64,000 nt of DNA from Gordonia sp. (in: high G+C Gram-positive bacteria) (GTDB lineage Bacteria; Actinomycetota; Actinomycetes; Mycobacteriales; Mycobacteriaceae): contig NZ_JAGQTN010000052.1 of the NCBI RefSeq assembly GCF_020438995.1, positions 1-64,000 of the forward strand. The letters are read 5' to 3'. Positions within the stretch are counted from its first letter, which is position 1, and each line of letters starts with the position of its first letter. Shown piece after piece: positions 1-8,625 of the stretch. The notes under the pieces are model-generated. The model worked only from the letters and a program-made list of their open reading frames with translations. It did not search any database and had not been told where the DNA came from. Made by a program: the position numbers and the translations under genes.

Positions 1-263
1 CGTTGTCGAGCCTGCCGAACGTCCGGGCCGCGCTCACCGAATACATGGGCACGCCGTACAGGGGCTACGACCGGCCGATCTTCCTCGGCCAGGGACTGCT
101 CGACAAGGACGTCCCCGCCCCCTCGGCGCTGTCCCTGTACGCGCAGATGAAGGCCAACAACCAGCCCGTCGAACTGCATGTCTACCCGGACAAGGACCAC
201 TCGGGAACGGTGCTGGCCTCGCTGAAGGATTCGACGCCGTTCGTCGCCCGCATCATGCGCTGA
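1..263 (+). CDS. Secreted lipase / alpha-beta hydrolase, C-terminal fragment
   Basis: The reading frame is open from the window edge to the TGA at 261-263, so only the last ~86 residues are present. The stretch PIFLGQGLLDKDVPAPSALS followed about 35 residues later by YPDKDHSG is the usual end of an alpha/beta hydrolase: the Asp after GLLDKDV and the His in KDHSG are where the catalytic acid and base sit. The pattern resembles the secretory lipase / prolyl-oligopeptidase-like groups common in mycolic-acid bacteria. The nucleophile and signal peptide lie outside the window, so substrate and export cannot be judged. Family assignment is moderately sure; the exact activity is not. Confidence 0.6.
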   Translation, partial: LSSLPNVRAALTEYMGTPYRGYDRPIFLGQGLLDKDVPAPSALSLYAQMKANNQPVELHVYPDKDHSGTVLASLKDSTPFVARIMR

Positions 264-435
264 CCCGCCGGAGGTCTGGATACACCTGGTGCGTGGGGCA
301 GCGCCCATACCAGGTAGTGCGGCGGCGTAGGTCGAGTAGCCGACTACGCTGCCGGGCCTGGCCTGGCGGGCCTACGCTGGTGTGATCGGCCTCACCGGGC
401 CGCAGCCCGTCCCACCATCTCACCAGAGGTCACCC

Positions 436-1095
436 ATGAAAAAACGTGGGCCATTGTTGACCATCGCCGCCGTGGCGATACTCGGCCTGATACTGATCGC
501 CATCGCCGTCTTCGACAAACCCGAGGACACCACCGCGCGCACCTCAACGCCACCCGCCACGAGCACCGGCACACCGCCGCCGTCCGGGCCGCCCACTTCG
601 GCCGCTGACCGGACTGCGACAACTCCGTTTCCGCCCAACGCCGACTTCGTCGGGACGCTGCCACCGACATCGGCCAACACCACGACACTCTCGGTCACGG
701 TCGAAGGTGCCAACGTCATCGCCTACGCCTGCGACGGCGCAACCACCGAAACGTGGCTGAGCGGGACCATCACCGACGGGAAGATCGACATCACCGGAAA
801 GAACAACTCGCGGATGACCGGCACCCTCAACGGTGACGACCTCGTCGGAGAGATCGAACTCGGCGACGAGCAGTGGGACTACACCGCCGGTAAGGTCCAG
901 GCGCCTGCGGGACTGTATGTCGCCGAGCAGAACGGTGAGAAGGTGGCCTGGATCGTCGACGCCGCCGGCTCGGTCACCGGAGTCCGGCGCCTGCCCGACG
1001 GGACGTTCCGCCCGGCACCCGACCTTCCGATGAAGGATGGCAAGGTCACCGACCCTTCGGTGACCAAGGTGGTCGGACCCGCCGATGTCTCCTGA
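436..1095 (+). CDS. Membrane-anchored secreted protein of unknown function
   Basis: The product is 219 residues from the ATG at 436, which has a GAGG ribosome site about 7 bases upstream; a GTG at 382 is in frame but has no such site. Residues 1-25 are a Lys/Arg start plus a hydrophobic helix (MKKRGPLLTIAAVAILG...) without a clear lipobox, so it is probably a membrane anchor. A Thr/Pro-rich linker follows to about residue 75. The rest (~140 residues) is rich in beta-strand-like alternation with paired Gly-Thr motifs and suggests a small extracellular beta domain. The stop overlaps the next start by 11 bases (ATG-N6-TGA), so the two genes are likely translated together. I do not recognise the family. 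Confidence 0.65.
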   Translation: MKKRGPLLTIAAVAILGLILIAIAVFDKPEDTTARTSTPPATSTGTPPPSGPPTSAADRTATTPFPPNADFVGTLPPTSANTTTLSVTVEGANVIAYACDGATTETWLSGTITDGKIDITGKNNSRMTGTLNGDDLVGEIELGDEQWDYTAGKVQAPAGLYVAEQNGEKVAWIVDAAGSVTGVRRLPDGTFRPAPDLPMKDGKVTDPSVTKVVGPADVS

Positions 1096-2026
1096 CCAGC
1101 CCCGGAATCCTGACCAGCCTCGGAATCCGGGGCAACCCCCGCGCCGGGACACGCCGAGCACCCGGCCCACGCAGCAGATCGCCCGGCCTCCCCAGTTGGC
1201 CGGATCCCCGGCAGACGACGCGACGCGGCCGATCGTTCGGCCGGGGAACCCGGCCGGTCCCCAGCGTCCCGGCCCCCAGCATCCCGGTACACCGCCCGGA
1301 CCTGCCCGCCAGGGTGTCCACCCTGGGCCTCCCGCCCCGTTCGGCCCGGCCCAGCAGGCGCCCTATCCGGGGCCGGGTGCGGGTTTCGGCCCGACCCAGC
1401 AGGCCCCGTTCTCGGGCCGCGTACCTCCCGGCCACGTGTCTCCCGGTGGCGCGCACCCGGCGCCGGACCCGCATCCGCCCGGAGTACCCACCGACACCCG
1501 GTCGCCGTCACCGGCGGCCGTGTTCGTCCCACTGCTGGTCGGTGCCGCGGTGTCGATCGAACTCGGCGTGTTCGCGAAAGTCCATGAGGCGCAACCAATT
1601 TCCTTCGACGTGGCGGGATTCTCCGGACCTGCGTCGATGAAGGCGTGGCTGGCCACCGTCGCGGCTGTGCTCGCACTCACCCAGGTGCTTTCGGCGGTGG
1701 TGATGGGCGCAGGATCCGGGAGCCCGAAACGGGCGCTGCGCGTGGTCCATGTGTGGACGGGACGGCTGGCGGTGCTCGTCACGGTCCCCGTGGCGGTGCA
1801 CTGCCTGTACTCCCTGGGCTTCGACGCCCGCAATGCCCGCGTCCTGCTGCATTCGGTGCTCGGCTGCTTCCTGTACGGCGTCTTCGTCACCAAGATGCTG
1901 CTGCTCACGCGGGAATCGGTGCCCAAGTGGGCCGTCCCCGTCGCCGGCGGCATCCTGCTGGCCACGTTCGCCGGCATCTGGGCCACCTCATCGCTGTGGT
2001 TCTTCCACAACTCGGGCCCGCAATAG
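1085..2026 (+). CDS. Proline-rich DUF6529-like integral membrane protein
   Basis: The product is 313 residues. The first ~140 are low complexity, rich in Pro, Gly and Gln, with repeated DQPRNP and GPAQQAP-type units, and probably cytoplasmic. The C-terminal ~165 residues hold four to five hydrophobic helices. Conserved His residues occur in the segments [18 protein letters not shown] and LLHSVLG, and the layout resembles the DUF6529 / cytochrome-b561-like four-helix family, in which such His residues could bind haem. The family name is from memory and is moderately certain. The ATG overlaps the upstream stop by 11 bases. The gene ends 31 bases before dprE1, so read-through into the DPA genes is possible. 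A cell-envelope role is only inferred. Confidence 0.6.
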   Translation: MSPDQPRNPDQPRNPGQPPRRDTPSTRPTQQIARPPQLAGSPADDATRPIVRPGNPAGPQRPGPQHPGTPPGPARQGVHPGPPAPFGPAQQAPYPGPGAGFGPTQQAPFSGRVPPGHVSPGGAHPAPDPHPPGVPTDTRSPSPAAVFVPLLVGAAVSIELGVFAKVHEAQPISFDVAGFSGPASMKAWLATVAAVLALTQVLSAVVMGAGSGSPKRALRVVHVWTGRLAVLVTVPVAVHCLYSLGFDARNARVLLHSVLGCFLYGVFVTKMLLLTRESVPKWAVPVAGGILLATFAGIWATSSLWFFHNSGPQ

Positions 2027-2057
2027 TCTCAGGTTTTCAGGAGTATTCTGTGCCCCG

Positions 2058-3482
2058 ATGTCTACAGAAGAGCTCTTGCCGATCGAAACCCGGAAGCTGG
2101 TGGGGTGGTCGCGCACCACACCGATCACCGGGCACGTACTGTCCACGCCGTACCCCGAGGTCATCGCCGAGGCCGTCGCCCGAGTCGCCGACGACAACGC
2201 CGACAAGCCCGACTACCTCAAGCGCGGTGTCATCGCCCGTGGCCTGGGCCGTTCGTACAACGAGTCCGGCCAGAACAGCGGTGGCCTGACCGTCGACATG
2301 ACGCCGCTGCAGCGGATCTACGCCATCGACGCCGACACCGCCACCGTCGACCTCGACGCCGGCGTCAGCCTCGACGCGCTGATGCAGGCGGCGCTGCCGT
2401 ACGGGCTGTGGGTTCCGGTGCTGCCCGGCACCCGGCAGGTCACCATCGGCGGGGCGATCGCGCACGATATCCACGGCAAGAACCATCACAGCCAGGGCAG
2501 CTTCGGCAATCACATCGTCGAGATGCAGCTGCTGGTGGCCGACGGGCGCATCCTCACGCTGACCCCGGACGGTTCCGGCGATGACCCCGACGCGTCGATC
2601 TTCTGGGCGACCATCGGCGGTATCGGGCTCACCGGCATCGTGCTGCGGGCCAAGATCCAGATGAAGCGCACCGAGAGCGCGTACTTCATCGCCGATACCG
2701 CGCGCACGAGTTCGCTGCAGGAAACCATCGACCTGCATCTGTCCGACGGGTTCGAGGACGGCTACGAGTACGCCTCCGGCTGGTTCGACACCATCAGCGC
2801 CCCGCCCAAGCTCGGACGCGGCACGTTCAGCCGCGGCAACCTCGCCCGTGTCGACGAGCTGCCCGCGAAGTACCAGAAGGACCCGCTGAGCTTCAACAAC
2901 AAGCCGCTGCTGACCTTCCCCGACGTCTTCCCGCGGGGCCTGGCCAACAAGCTGAGCTTCGGCTCGATCGGCGAGGCGTACTACCGGATCGGCCCGCCGA
3001 GCGAGGGCAAGGTCAAGAATCTCGCGCAGTTCTATCACATGCTCGACGTGTTCGGTGACTGGAACAACGCCTACGGCCGCGGCGGCGGATTCTGCCAGTA
3101 CCAGTTCATCGTGCCCACCGGCAACGAAGAAGAGTTCACCCGCACGATCGAGCACATCCAGGCGTCGGGGCACGTCAGCTTCCTCAACGTGATCAAGCTG
3201 TTCGGCGACGGCAACAAGGCGCCGCTGAGCTTCCCGTTCAAGGGCTGGAACGTGTGTGTCGACTTCCCCGTCAAGCGGGGGTTGGCCGAGTTCCTCACCG
3301 ACCTCGACCAGCGGGTCATGGCGATGGGTGGGCGGCTGTACACCGCGAAGGATTCGCGGACGTCGGCGGAGAACTTCCACAAGATGTACCCGCGTATCGA
3401 CGAGTGGATCGCGGTGCGCCGGCGTATTGACCCGAATCGGGTGTTCATGTCCGACATGGGCCGGCGGCTCGAGCTGGCGTGA
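2058..3482 (+). CDS. dprE1: Decaprenylphosphoryl-beta-D-ribose 2'-oxidase DprE1
   Basis: This is the 474-residue FAD-dependent oxidase that, with DprE2, epimerises decaprenyl-phospho-ribose to decaprenyl-phospho-arabinose, the only known arabinose donor for cell-wall arabinan. The ATG at 2058 gives [14 protein letters not shown]..., close to the length of the M. tuberculosis protein (about 461). The N-terminal half carries the VAO-type FAD-binding domain, including [16 protein letters not shown] and the [19 protein letters not shown] loop. The C-terminal substrate domain contains NVCVDFP, in which Cys400 aligns with Cys387, the residue trapped by benzothiazinones. The frame is also open upstream of 2058, but that part is out-of-frame sequence of the previous gene. 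A tandem-repeat spacer separates it from dprE2. Confidence 0.96.
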   Translation: MSTEELLPIETRKLVGWSRTTPITGHVLSTPYPEVIAEAVARVADDNADKPDYLKRGVIARGLGRSYNESGQNSGGLTVDMTPLQRIYAIDADTATVDLDAGVSLDALMQAALPYGLWVPVLPGTRQVTIGGAIAHDIHGKNHHSQGSFGNHIVEMQLLVADGRILTLTPDGSGDDPDASIFWATIGGIGLTGIVLRAKIQMKRTESAYFIADTARTSSLQETIDLHLSDGFEDGYEYASGWFDTISAPPKLGRGTFSRGNLARVDELPAKYQKDPLSFNNKPLLTFPDVFPRGLANKLSFGSIGEAYYRIGPPSEGKVKNLAQFYHMLDVFGDWNNAYGRGGGFCQYQFIVPTGNEEEFTRTIEHIQASGHVSFLNVIKLFGDGNKAPLSFPFKGWNVCVDFPVKRGLAEFLTDLDQRVMAMGGRLYTAKDSRTSAENFHKMYPRIDEWIAVRRRIDPNRVFMSDMGRRLELA

Positions 3483-3554
3483 TCGGTCGCGGGAGGTGGT
3501 CACGTCAGGTGTCGAAAGGTCACCGGACCCTTCGTGACCCTCGCTCCTTCGTCG

Positions 3555-3635
3555 CTTCGGCCTCAGGGATCAAGATGATTGGTCACTTCGGCCTCAGGGA
3601 TCAAGATGATTGGTCGCTTCGGCCTCAGGGATCAC
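3555..3635. repeat. 31-bp tandem repeat in the dprE1-dprE2 spacer
   Basis: A unit starting CTTCGGCCTCAGGGATCAAG recurs at 3555, 3586 and 3617, an exact 31-base period; the third copy is partial. The block directly follows sequence related to the dispersed repeat seen near 31.4, 36.7 and 53.0 kb (GTCACCGGACCCTTCG, then CTCCTTCGTCGC, then CAGGGATCAAG). No convincing gene occupies the 185-base spacer. Confidence 0.9.
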
Positions 3636-3667
3636 GAAGCGGCACCAGAACTGAAAGAGAGAAATAG

Positions 3668-4429
3668 ATGTTCAACGCCGTCGGCGTTCCCCAATCGATC
3701 CTGGTCCTGGGCGGTAGCTCCGAGATCGGGCTGGCCATCACCGAGGAGTATCTGAAGAAGGGGTCGATGCGGGTCGTGCTGGCCACGGTCCCCGGCGATA
3801 CGGCGGCTGCCGCGGCCGTCGAACAGCTCAAGGCCGCCGGCGCGTCGTCGGTGGAGTGCATCGACTTCGATGCCCGCGCCCCCGAGACCCATCCCGATGT
3901 CATCGACAAGGCATTCGCCGGTGGGGACATCGACGTGTCGATCGTCGCGTTCGGTATCCAGGGCGACGACGAGCAGGCGTGGCAGGACCAGAAGCTGGCC
4001 GTCGCCGAGGCCGACATCAACTACACGGCCGCGGTGTCGGTGGGTGTGCTGCTGGGGCAGAAGCTGCGTGCGCAGGGGTTCGGACAGATCATCGCTATGA
4101 GTTCGGTGGCCGGTGAGCGGGTGCGCCGCTCCAACTTCGTCTACGGCTCCACCAAGGCCGGTCTCGACGGGTTCTATCTCGGCCTCGGTGAGGCGCTGCG
4201 CGAATTCGGTATCCGGGTTCTCGTGGTGCGTCCCGGAATGGTCCGCACCCGGCTGTCGGCGCACGTCGCCGAGGCCCCGCTGACCATGAACAAGGAAGAC
4301 GTGGGCAAGCTCGTGGTGGCCGCCGCCGACAAGGGCAAGGAGATCGTGTGGGCGCCCGCCCCGTTCCGCGTCATCATGTCGGTGCTGCGGCACGTCCCGC
4401 GCCCCATCTTCCGCAAGCTGCCGGTGTAG
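3668..4429 (+). CDS. dprE2: Decaprenylphosphoryl-2-keto-ribose reductase DprE2
   Basis: This is a 253-residue short-chain dehydrogenase that reduces the DprE1 keto product with NADH to give decaprenyl-phospho-arabinose. The nucleotide-binding loop is GGSSEIG near residues 15-21, which replaces the standard TGxxxGIG and is typical of DprE2. The catalytic Ser is in MSSVAG (~145), and YGSTK provides Tyr159 and Lys163. The length matches the M. tuberculosis protein (254). It lies 185 bases after dprE1 with a repeat block between, while in M. tuberculosis the two are nearly contiguous. AGAGAGAAATAG just before the ATG could serve as the ribosome site. Confidence 0.95.
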   Translation: MFNAVGVPQSILVLGGSSEIGLAITEEYLKKGSMRVVLATVPGDTAAAAAVEQLKAAGASSVECIDFDARAPETHPDVIDKAFAGGDIDVSIVAFGIQGDDEQAWQDQKLAVAEADINYTAAVSVGVLLGQKLRAQGFGQIIAMSSVAGERVRRSNFVYGSTKAGLDGFYLGLGEALREFGIRVLVVRPGMVRTRLSAHVAEAPLTMNKEDVGKLVVAAADKGKEIVWAPAPFRVIMSVLRHVPRPIFRKLPV

Positions 4430-4440
4430 ATCCCCCCGTT

Positions 4441-4470
4441 GGTTGAGGCTCGCAAGCTCGCACCTCAACC
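4441..4470. repeat. Interrupted inverted repeat between dprE2 and aftA
   Basis: GGTTGAGG (4441-4448) pairs with CCTCAACC (4463-4470) around a loop containing the partly palindromic CTCGCAAGCTCGCA. The same GGTTGAGG/CCTCAACC arms occur in the hairpin at 28.8 kb and, degenerated, inside pks13 near 34.35 kb, so this is probably a palindromic repeat family. It could act as a weak terminator or mRNA processing site between dprE2 and aftA. Confidence 0.6.
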
Positions 4471-4500
4471 GGCGAAGGGGCGGCTGATACAAAGAAGGGC

Positions 4501-6483
4501 GTGACCGCTACAGCGACCGACACCGTGCCCGCATCCGGCGATACCGGCCGGTCATCGCCCGTGTCGTCGGCGGGTGCACTGGTGGTGGCGGCCGTCGTCG
4601 GCGGGGTGGTGGCTTTCGCCGGGCTCGAGGTGATCGCGGCCGTCGACTGGCCGGCCTACAACTCGTCGAATGTGACGCGGTCACTGACGACGCTCGGACA
4701 GGTCGTGTCGATCGCGTTCCTGGTGGTCGCGGCGCTGCTGTACCGGTACGGTCGGTCGGCCGTCGGGCAGTTGCTGGCGTCGGTGATCGGCGTGGCCGGG
4801 CTGGTGACCGTGACCCTCGGGATGCCGTTGGGGGCTACCAAGCTGTACCTGTTCGGGCTCAGCGTCGATCAGCAGTTCCGCACCGAATACCTGACGCGGC
4901 TCACCGACTCGCCGCATCTGTCGGATATGACGTACGCCGACATGCCGCCCTACTATCCGGCCGGCTGGTTCTGGTGGGGTGGGCGATTCGCCGCCGCCCG
5001 CGGCCTCGACGGCTGGGAGGCGTACAAGCCGTGGGCGATCATCTCGATGGCCGTGGCCGCGGCGATCGCGGTGGTGCTATGGAACCGGATGGTGGGCACC
5101 GACAAGGGTGCCGCCGCCGCACTGGCGGTCACGGTGGCGACGCTGATGTACGCCTCCCCCGAACCCTATTCGGCGGTGCTGATCCTGCTCGGCGTCCCGA
5201 TGCTGGCGACCGTGCTGTACGCGCTGCGCGGACGATCGCGGCTGGCCGGCGGGGTGGTCGATGACCTGCGCGGTGGGACGAGCTGGGCGGCGGTGGCGGC
5301 ATCGGGCCTGTTCCTGGGCGTGTGTGCGATGTTCTACACGCTGTACGCGGGACTGTTCGCGTTCGTCGCCTGCCTGCTGGCGCTGTATCTCGCGGGGTCG
5401 GGGTGGATGGCCGCCCGCAACTCCTCCCGGCCGGTGGCCGAGGTGCGCGCGGCCCGGCGGCGGGTCGTCGTCGCGGTGGGTGCGCGGTTGGTGGCGATGG
5501 CGGCGGTGTCGGGGGTCTTGGCCCTGACGGTGTGGGCGCCGTACCTGCGGGACCGGCTCTCGGGTGAGGCGGCGGGTACCGGAACCGCGACACACTACCT
5601 GCCCGAACGTGGTTCGTGGCTGCCGATGCCGATGTTCGAGTGGTCGCTGCTCGGGGCGCTCACCCTGGCCGGGCTGATCTGGGTGGTGCTGCGGTTCCGG
5701 GAAAGGACCCTGGCGATGGCGCTGGGTGTCGCCGTCGTCGCCGTATACCTGTTCTGTCTGTTGTCGATGGCCGCGACCGCCGCCGGCACCACCCTGCTGG
5801 CGTTCCGCCTCGAACCCGTACTGGTGGCGATCCTTTCCGCCGCAGGTGTTTTTGCTGCCGCCGAGCTGGGTTCGTGGGCGGTGCGGCAGTTCGGCGACGT
5901 GCGGACCGTCGTCGGCGTCGTGGCTGTTGCCGCGGCCGTGGCTGTGGCGCAAGGTATTCCGGGACATCTGTCCACCGACATCACCATCGCCTACACCGAC
6001 ACCGACGGCACCGGCCAGCGTGCCGACAAACGGCCCGCGGGCGCCGAGACATACTTCCCGCAGATCAACAAGCTCATCGCCGAACAGACCGGGGCACCGG
6101 CGCGCGAGACGATCGTGCTGACCGCTGACTACGGATTCCTGTCGGTGTATCCGTACCGCGGATTCCAGGGACTCACCTCGCACTACGCAAATCCGTTGGC
6201 GGAGTTCGACAAACGTGCCGCGGCCATCGCCGACTGGGCGACGTCGATGACGCCCGATGAGTTGATCGGGCACCTCGACAAGTCGCCGTGGCCCGCGCCG
6301 GAGGTGTTCCTGTTCCGGCACAGCGACGATGGCTACACATTGCGCCTGGCCCGCGACGTCTACCCCAACGACCCGAACGTCGAACGGTACACCGTCACCT
6401 TCAACCCGAAGGTCTTCGCCGACAACCATTTCCAGGTCACAGCGGTCGGTCCGTTCGTACTGGTAGTCCGGAAAGCAAGGTAA
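4501..6483 (+). CDS. aftA: Galactofuranan arabinosyltransferase AftA
   Basis: The product is 660 residues with a GTG start at 4501 (KEGRV-type context, AAGAAGGG upstream). AftA (family GT85) moves the first arabinofuranose from decaprenyl-phospho-arabinose onto galactan and so primes arabinan synthesis. About a dozen hydrophobic helices span residues 30-490, followed by a ~170-residue soluble extracellular C-terminal domain. The loop after the early helices (TYADMPPYYPAGWFWWGGR) matches the acidic, catalytic loop expected in GT-C enzymes. The length is close to the M. tuberculosis protein (643). It lies after dprE2 in the conserved dprE1-dprE2-aftA order, but here it is cut off from the emb genes by four other genes. 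Confidence 0.93.
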   Translation: MTATATDTVPASGDTGRSSPVSSAGALVVAAVVGGVVAFAGLEVIAAVDWPAYNSSNVTRSLTTLGQVVSIAFLVVAALLYRYGRSAVGQLLASVIGVAGLVTVTLGMPLGATKLYLFGLSVDQQFRTEYLTRLTDSPHLSDMTYADMPPYYPAGWFWWGGRFAAARGLDGWEAYKPWAIISMAVAAAIAVVLWNRMVGTDKGAAAALAVTVATLMYASPEPYSAVLILLGVPMLATVLYALRGRSRLAGGVVDDLRGGTSWAAVAASGLFLGVCAMFYTLYAGLFAFVACLLALYLAGSGWMAARNSSRPVAEVRAARRRVVVAVGARLVAMAAVSGVLALTVWAPYLRDRLSGEAAGTGTATHYLPERGSWLPMPMFEWSLLGALTLAGLIWVVLRFRERTLAMALGVAVVAVYLFCLLSMAATAAGTTLLAFRLEPVLVAILSAAGVFAAAELGSWAVRQFGDVRTVVGVVAVAAAVAVAQGIPGHLSTDITIAYTDTDGTGQRADKRPAGAETYFPQINKLIAEQTGAPARETIVLTADYGFLSVYPYRGFQGLTSHYANPLAEFDKRAAAIADWATSMTPDELIGHLDKSPWPAPEVFLFRHSDDGYTLRLARDVYPNDPNVERYTVTFNPKVFADNHFQVTAVGPFVLVVRKAR

Positions 6484-6484
6484 T

Positions 6485-6521
6485 CGGAATCCTGGTGCCA
6501 GGATGTGACATCAGGATTCCG
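6485..6521. terminator. Hairpin after aftA
   Basis: CGGAATCCTG (6485-6494) pairs perfectly with CAGGATTCCG (6512-6521). A second, competing palindrome CCTGGTGCCAGG (6491-6502) lies inside, so two alternative folds are possible. It starts one base after the aftA stop and has no U-run. It could end the dprE1-aftA transcript or modulate read-through into the next gene. Confidence 0.55.
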
Positions 6522-6556
6522 AATTGGTGTGAGTTCTTAAGAGGTGAGGAGTAAGC

Positions 6557-7318
6557 ATGGGTGAGATGATCGTGTCGCAGGTCGACGCCGGGGCGTCGAC
6601 GGCGTATCTGGTGGAGACACAGGTCGTGAATTGGGTTCTGCTGCAAGAGGGTACCGATCTCACGCTGATCGACGGCGGGTATCCGGGGCAGGCCGACGCC
6701 GTGGTGGAGTCCATTGAGCGGATCGGTCGACGGCCCGAGGACATCCGCGGCGCGCTGCTCACCCACGCCCACGTCGACCATCTCGGCGGGCTGGTGAAAC
6801 TCCAGCAGCGCTACGGATTCGACGTCTACATGGATCCGATCGAGGTGGCCCACGCCCGACGCGACTATCTCCAACAGGCCAACGCGGCCACCCTGGCGAG
6901 CATCCCGCTACGCAATTGGCCGCTGGTGCTGCGGTGGCTGAGCCGGGTGACCCCGCTCGGCGTGCTCAGCCGCAAAGGTCTCGACGGAATAGCTTTCGGC
7001 CAGACCGGCCCTCTCGATCTGCCAGGTTCTCCCGAACCCGTTGCCGCACACGGACATACCGATGGTCACAGCGCCTACCTCGTCGCCGGCGGCCAGGGGT
7101 TGGTGTCCGGTGACTCCCTTGTCAGCGGTCACGAGGTCTCCCGCATCACCGGACCGCAGTGCCTGCACGGCGCGTTCCAGCACGACGCCGCCGCCAACCG
7201 GCGCGCCGTCGAACACTTCACCACCCTCGACGCCGACACTCTGCTTGCCGGCCACGGCCCGTTCCACCGGGGCAGCGTCGCCAAAGCCGCACAGCAAGCC
7301 CTCAACCTCGCCAACTGA
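6557..7318 (+). CDS. MBL-fold metallo-hydrolase
   Basis: The product is 253 residues from ATG 6557, with a GAGGAG ribosome site. The metallo-beta-lactamase signature HAHVDH is at residues 70-75, followed by the later metal ligands in AAHGHTDGHS, SGDSL and LLAGHGP. This is the core of a two-zinc hydrolase, similar to glyoxalase-II-like or lactonase-like proteins. The substrate cannot be read from the sequence. It follows aftA by 73 bases containing a hairpin and is convergent with the vapC-type gene downstream, so it is probably independent of arabinan synthesis. Confidence 0.85.
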   Translation: MGEMIVSQVDAGASTAYLVETQVVNWVLLQEGTDLTLIDGGYPGQADAVVESIERIGRRPEDIRGALLTHAHVDHLGGLVKLQQRYGFDVYMDPIEVAHARRDYLQQANAATLASIPLRNWPLVLRWLSRVTPLGVLSRKGLDGIAFGQTGPLDLPGSPEPVAAHGHTDGHSAYLVAGGQGLVSGDSLVSGHEVSRITGPQCLHGAFQHDAAANRRAVEHFTTLDADTLLAGHGPFHRGSVAKAAQQALNLAN

Positions 7319-7323
7319 TGCCT

Positions 7324-7413
7324 ATGTGGAACGGTCTCAGGCACTGAGCAGTGTCACACCTACGGCCCATGTGGAACGGTCTCAGGCACTGAGCAGCGTT
7401 ACACCCACGGCCT
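7324..7413. repeat. 45-bp tandem duplication covering the vapC 3' end
   Basis: Two adjacent 45-base copies (7324-7368 and 7369-7413), both starting ATGTGGAACGGTCTCAGGCA, differ at about four positions. On the minus strand each encodes the toxin ending AVGVTLLSA plus its TGA; only the copy at 7369-7413 is attached to the gene. The other is a decayed duplicate of the gene end. Confidence 0.88.
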
Positions 7414-7801
7414 GATAGGTCGGTTCGGCACGACGATCGAAAGTCAGCAGCGGCAAGCCGTGCTGGACTGCGGCGGCACCGACGAGCGCGTCGTATACAG
7501 ATCCACCTGATATGCCCAGCGCCGCGAAGGACCCGATCAGATCGGCACACCGTTCAGCTGGGAGGAACCGGCTCTGCGGGAAATTGGTGGCGATGAGCCG
7601 GGCCGCGGCCGCCGCCGACAACCGTTGCGGCGGTGGAAGCCTGGTCAGTACCGAGTACGTTTCGAATGTCGCATGCCCGCTCAATCCGAGCTGTCGCCCG
7701 CGAACAGCGGCGACCGCGCTGTCATGACCGTCCTGACCTGGCCGCACAAGTGCGATCGCGGCACTCGTGTCGAGAAGGATCAGGTCAGCGTTGGTCGCCA
7801 A
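7382..7801 (-). CDS. vapC: VapC-type PIN-domain ribonuclease toxin
   Basis: The product is about 139 residues, using the TTG at 7801, which overlaps the antitoxin end by 17 bases and has GGAG upstream; an ATG at 7843 would need a 59-base overlap and adds residues unlike the family. The PIN fold acidic residues are visible: Asp in LILLDTSAAIA, Glu in ATFETYS, Asp in SVYDALV and Asp in LTFDRR. These bind Mg/Mn for RNA cleavage. It follows the AbrB-type antitoxin gene, the standard VapBC order with the antitoxin first. Its last 45 bases are duplicated downstream. Confidence 0.88.
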   Translation of the reverse strand: MATNADLILLDTSAAIALVRPGQDGHDSAVAAVRGRQLGLSGHATFETYSVLTRLPPPQRLSAAAAARLIATNFPQSRFLPAERCADLIGSFAALGISGGSVYDALVGAAAVQHGLPLLTFDRRAEPTYQAVGVTLLSA

Positions 7802-8018
7802 GGCGCAGCTCCCGGATGTCGTCGGCTGAAAGCTCCGGACCACCCGCGGGAAGCATCAGCAGGCCATCCGATTCGATGAGCTGATCGGTCACCACGGGTT
7901 CGATCACCAGCGCGCTGCCCGACACCGTGATCTCTATTTCGCCCGGCTCGAGTCCGATCCGCGCACGCAGTTCCTTCGGGACGACGATGCGCCCCGAGCG
8001 ATCGATGGTTGTTCTCAT
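7785..8018 (-). CDS. vapB: AbrB-family VapB-type antitoxin
   Basis: The product is 77 residues from the ATG at 8018. Residues 1-45 form an AbrB/MazE swapped-hairpin DNA-binding domain (MRTTIDRSGRIVVPKELR, then GLEPGEIEITV). The C-terminal tail, rich in Asp/Glu, would wrap the toxin. The neighbouring PIN gene overlaps its end, which supports co-translation. The palindrome just upstream is a likely operator for autoregulation by the toxin-antitoxin complex. The frame is open beyond 8018 but that part has no family similarity. Confidence 0.88.
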   Translation of the reverse strand: MRTTIDRSGRIVVPKELRARIGLEPGEIEITVSGSALVIEPVVTDQLIESDGLLMLPAGGPELSADDIRELRLGDQR

Positions 8019-8029
8019 GGCATCAATGG

Positions 8030-8045
8030 TGCCATGAAAATGGCA
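8030..8045. promoter_or_regulatory. Candidate VapB operator
   Basis: TGCCAT-GAAA-ATGGCA is a perfect 6-base-arm inverted repeat, 12-27 bases upstream of the antitoxin ATG and between the divergent vapB and aroQ genes. AbrB-type antitoxins commonly repress their own promoter through such sites. The assignment is by position and symmetry only. Confidence 0.5.
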
Positions 8046-8086
8046 TCGGGTAGGTGCGGTGCGCCGGACCGCATAACGTAGTCGCC

Positions 8087-8545
8087 ATGACTGAGACCCC
8101 GCAATCACCTCACCTGCCGATCCTGCTGCTCAACGGGCCCAACCTGAACACGCTCGGGACGCGGCAGCCGGAGGTGTACGGCACCGATACCCTTGCCGAC
8201 GTCGTCGAGCTCGCCGAACGCACCGCCGCCGAACTCGGCTTCGGAGTGCGGGCGCTGCAGACCAACCACGAGGGCGAGATGATCGACGCCATCCACGAGG
8301 CGGTGGGCAAGATCAGCGGGATAGTCATCAATCCGGCGGGGTGGACGCACACTTCGGTGGCCCTGGCCGACGCGTTGGTGATCCCCGACGTGCCGATCAT
8401 GGAAGTGCACATCAGCAACGTGCACAAACGGGAGAAGTTCCGGCAGCATTCGTATGTGTCGCCGATCGCGTCGGGCATCGTCGCCGGTTACGGCATCCGC
8501 GGCTACGAGTTCGCGGTCAGACGCCTGGCCGAGCTCGTCGGCTAG
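8087..8545 (+). CDS. aroQ: Type II 3-dehydroquinate dehydratase
   Basis: The product is 152 residues from ATG 8087. This shikimate-pathway enzyme converts 3-dehydroquinate to 3-dehydroshikimate in the cytoplasm. All type II signatures are present: LLNGPNLN near residue 15, Tyr31 on the mobile lid, the TNHEGEMID turn, NPAGWTHTS around 82-90, and the catalytic His108 in MEVHISN. The length is standard (~145-150). It is divergent from vapBC. Its last 22 coding bases are repeated 55 bases downstream, just before the first emb gene. Confidence 0.95.
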   Translation: MTETPQSPHLPILLLNGPNLNTLGTRQPEVYGTDTLADVVELAERTAAELGFGVRALQTNHEGEMIDAIHEAVGKISGIVINPAGWTHTSVALADALVIPDVPIMEVHISNVHKREKFRQHSYVSPIASGIVAGYGIRGYEFAVRRLAELVG

Positions 8546-8598
8546 CCGGTTCAGCGGCGCCCGTTCAGGTGCGAGGCGCCTGGCCGAGCTCGTCGGCT
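8522..8598. repeat. Direct repeat of the aroQ 3' end
   Basis: A 22-base word starting CGCCTGGCCGAGCTCGTCGG occurs at 8522-8543, inside the last aroQ codons, and again at 8577-8598, with a 55-base offset. In the second copy the stop codon has become TGG. This is one of several gene-end duplications in the window. Confidence 0.85.
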
Positions 8599-8625
8599 GG
8601 TACCCGGCGACTACGATCACTGATT

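Noticed and set aside
325..349. Short hairpin GCGTAG...CTACGC after the lipase fragment considered as a terminator
   Set aside because: The stem is short and bulged and lies about 60 bases after the stop without a U-run; too weak to list.
3479..3667. A 62-codon frame between dprE1 and dprE2
   Set aside because: It is generated by the 31-bp tandem repeat; the translation is repeat-derived in shifting frames.
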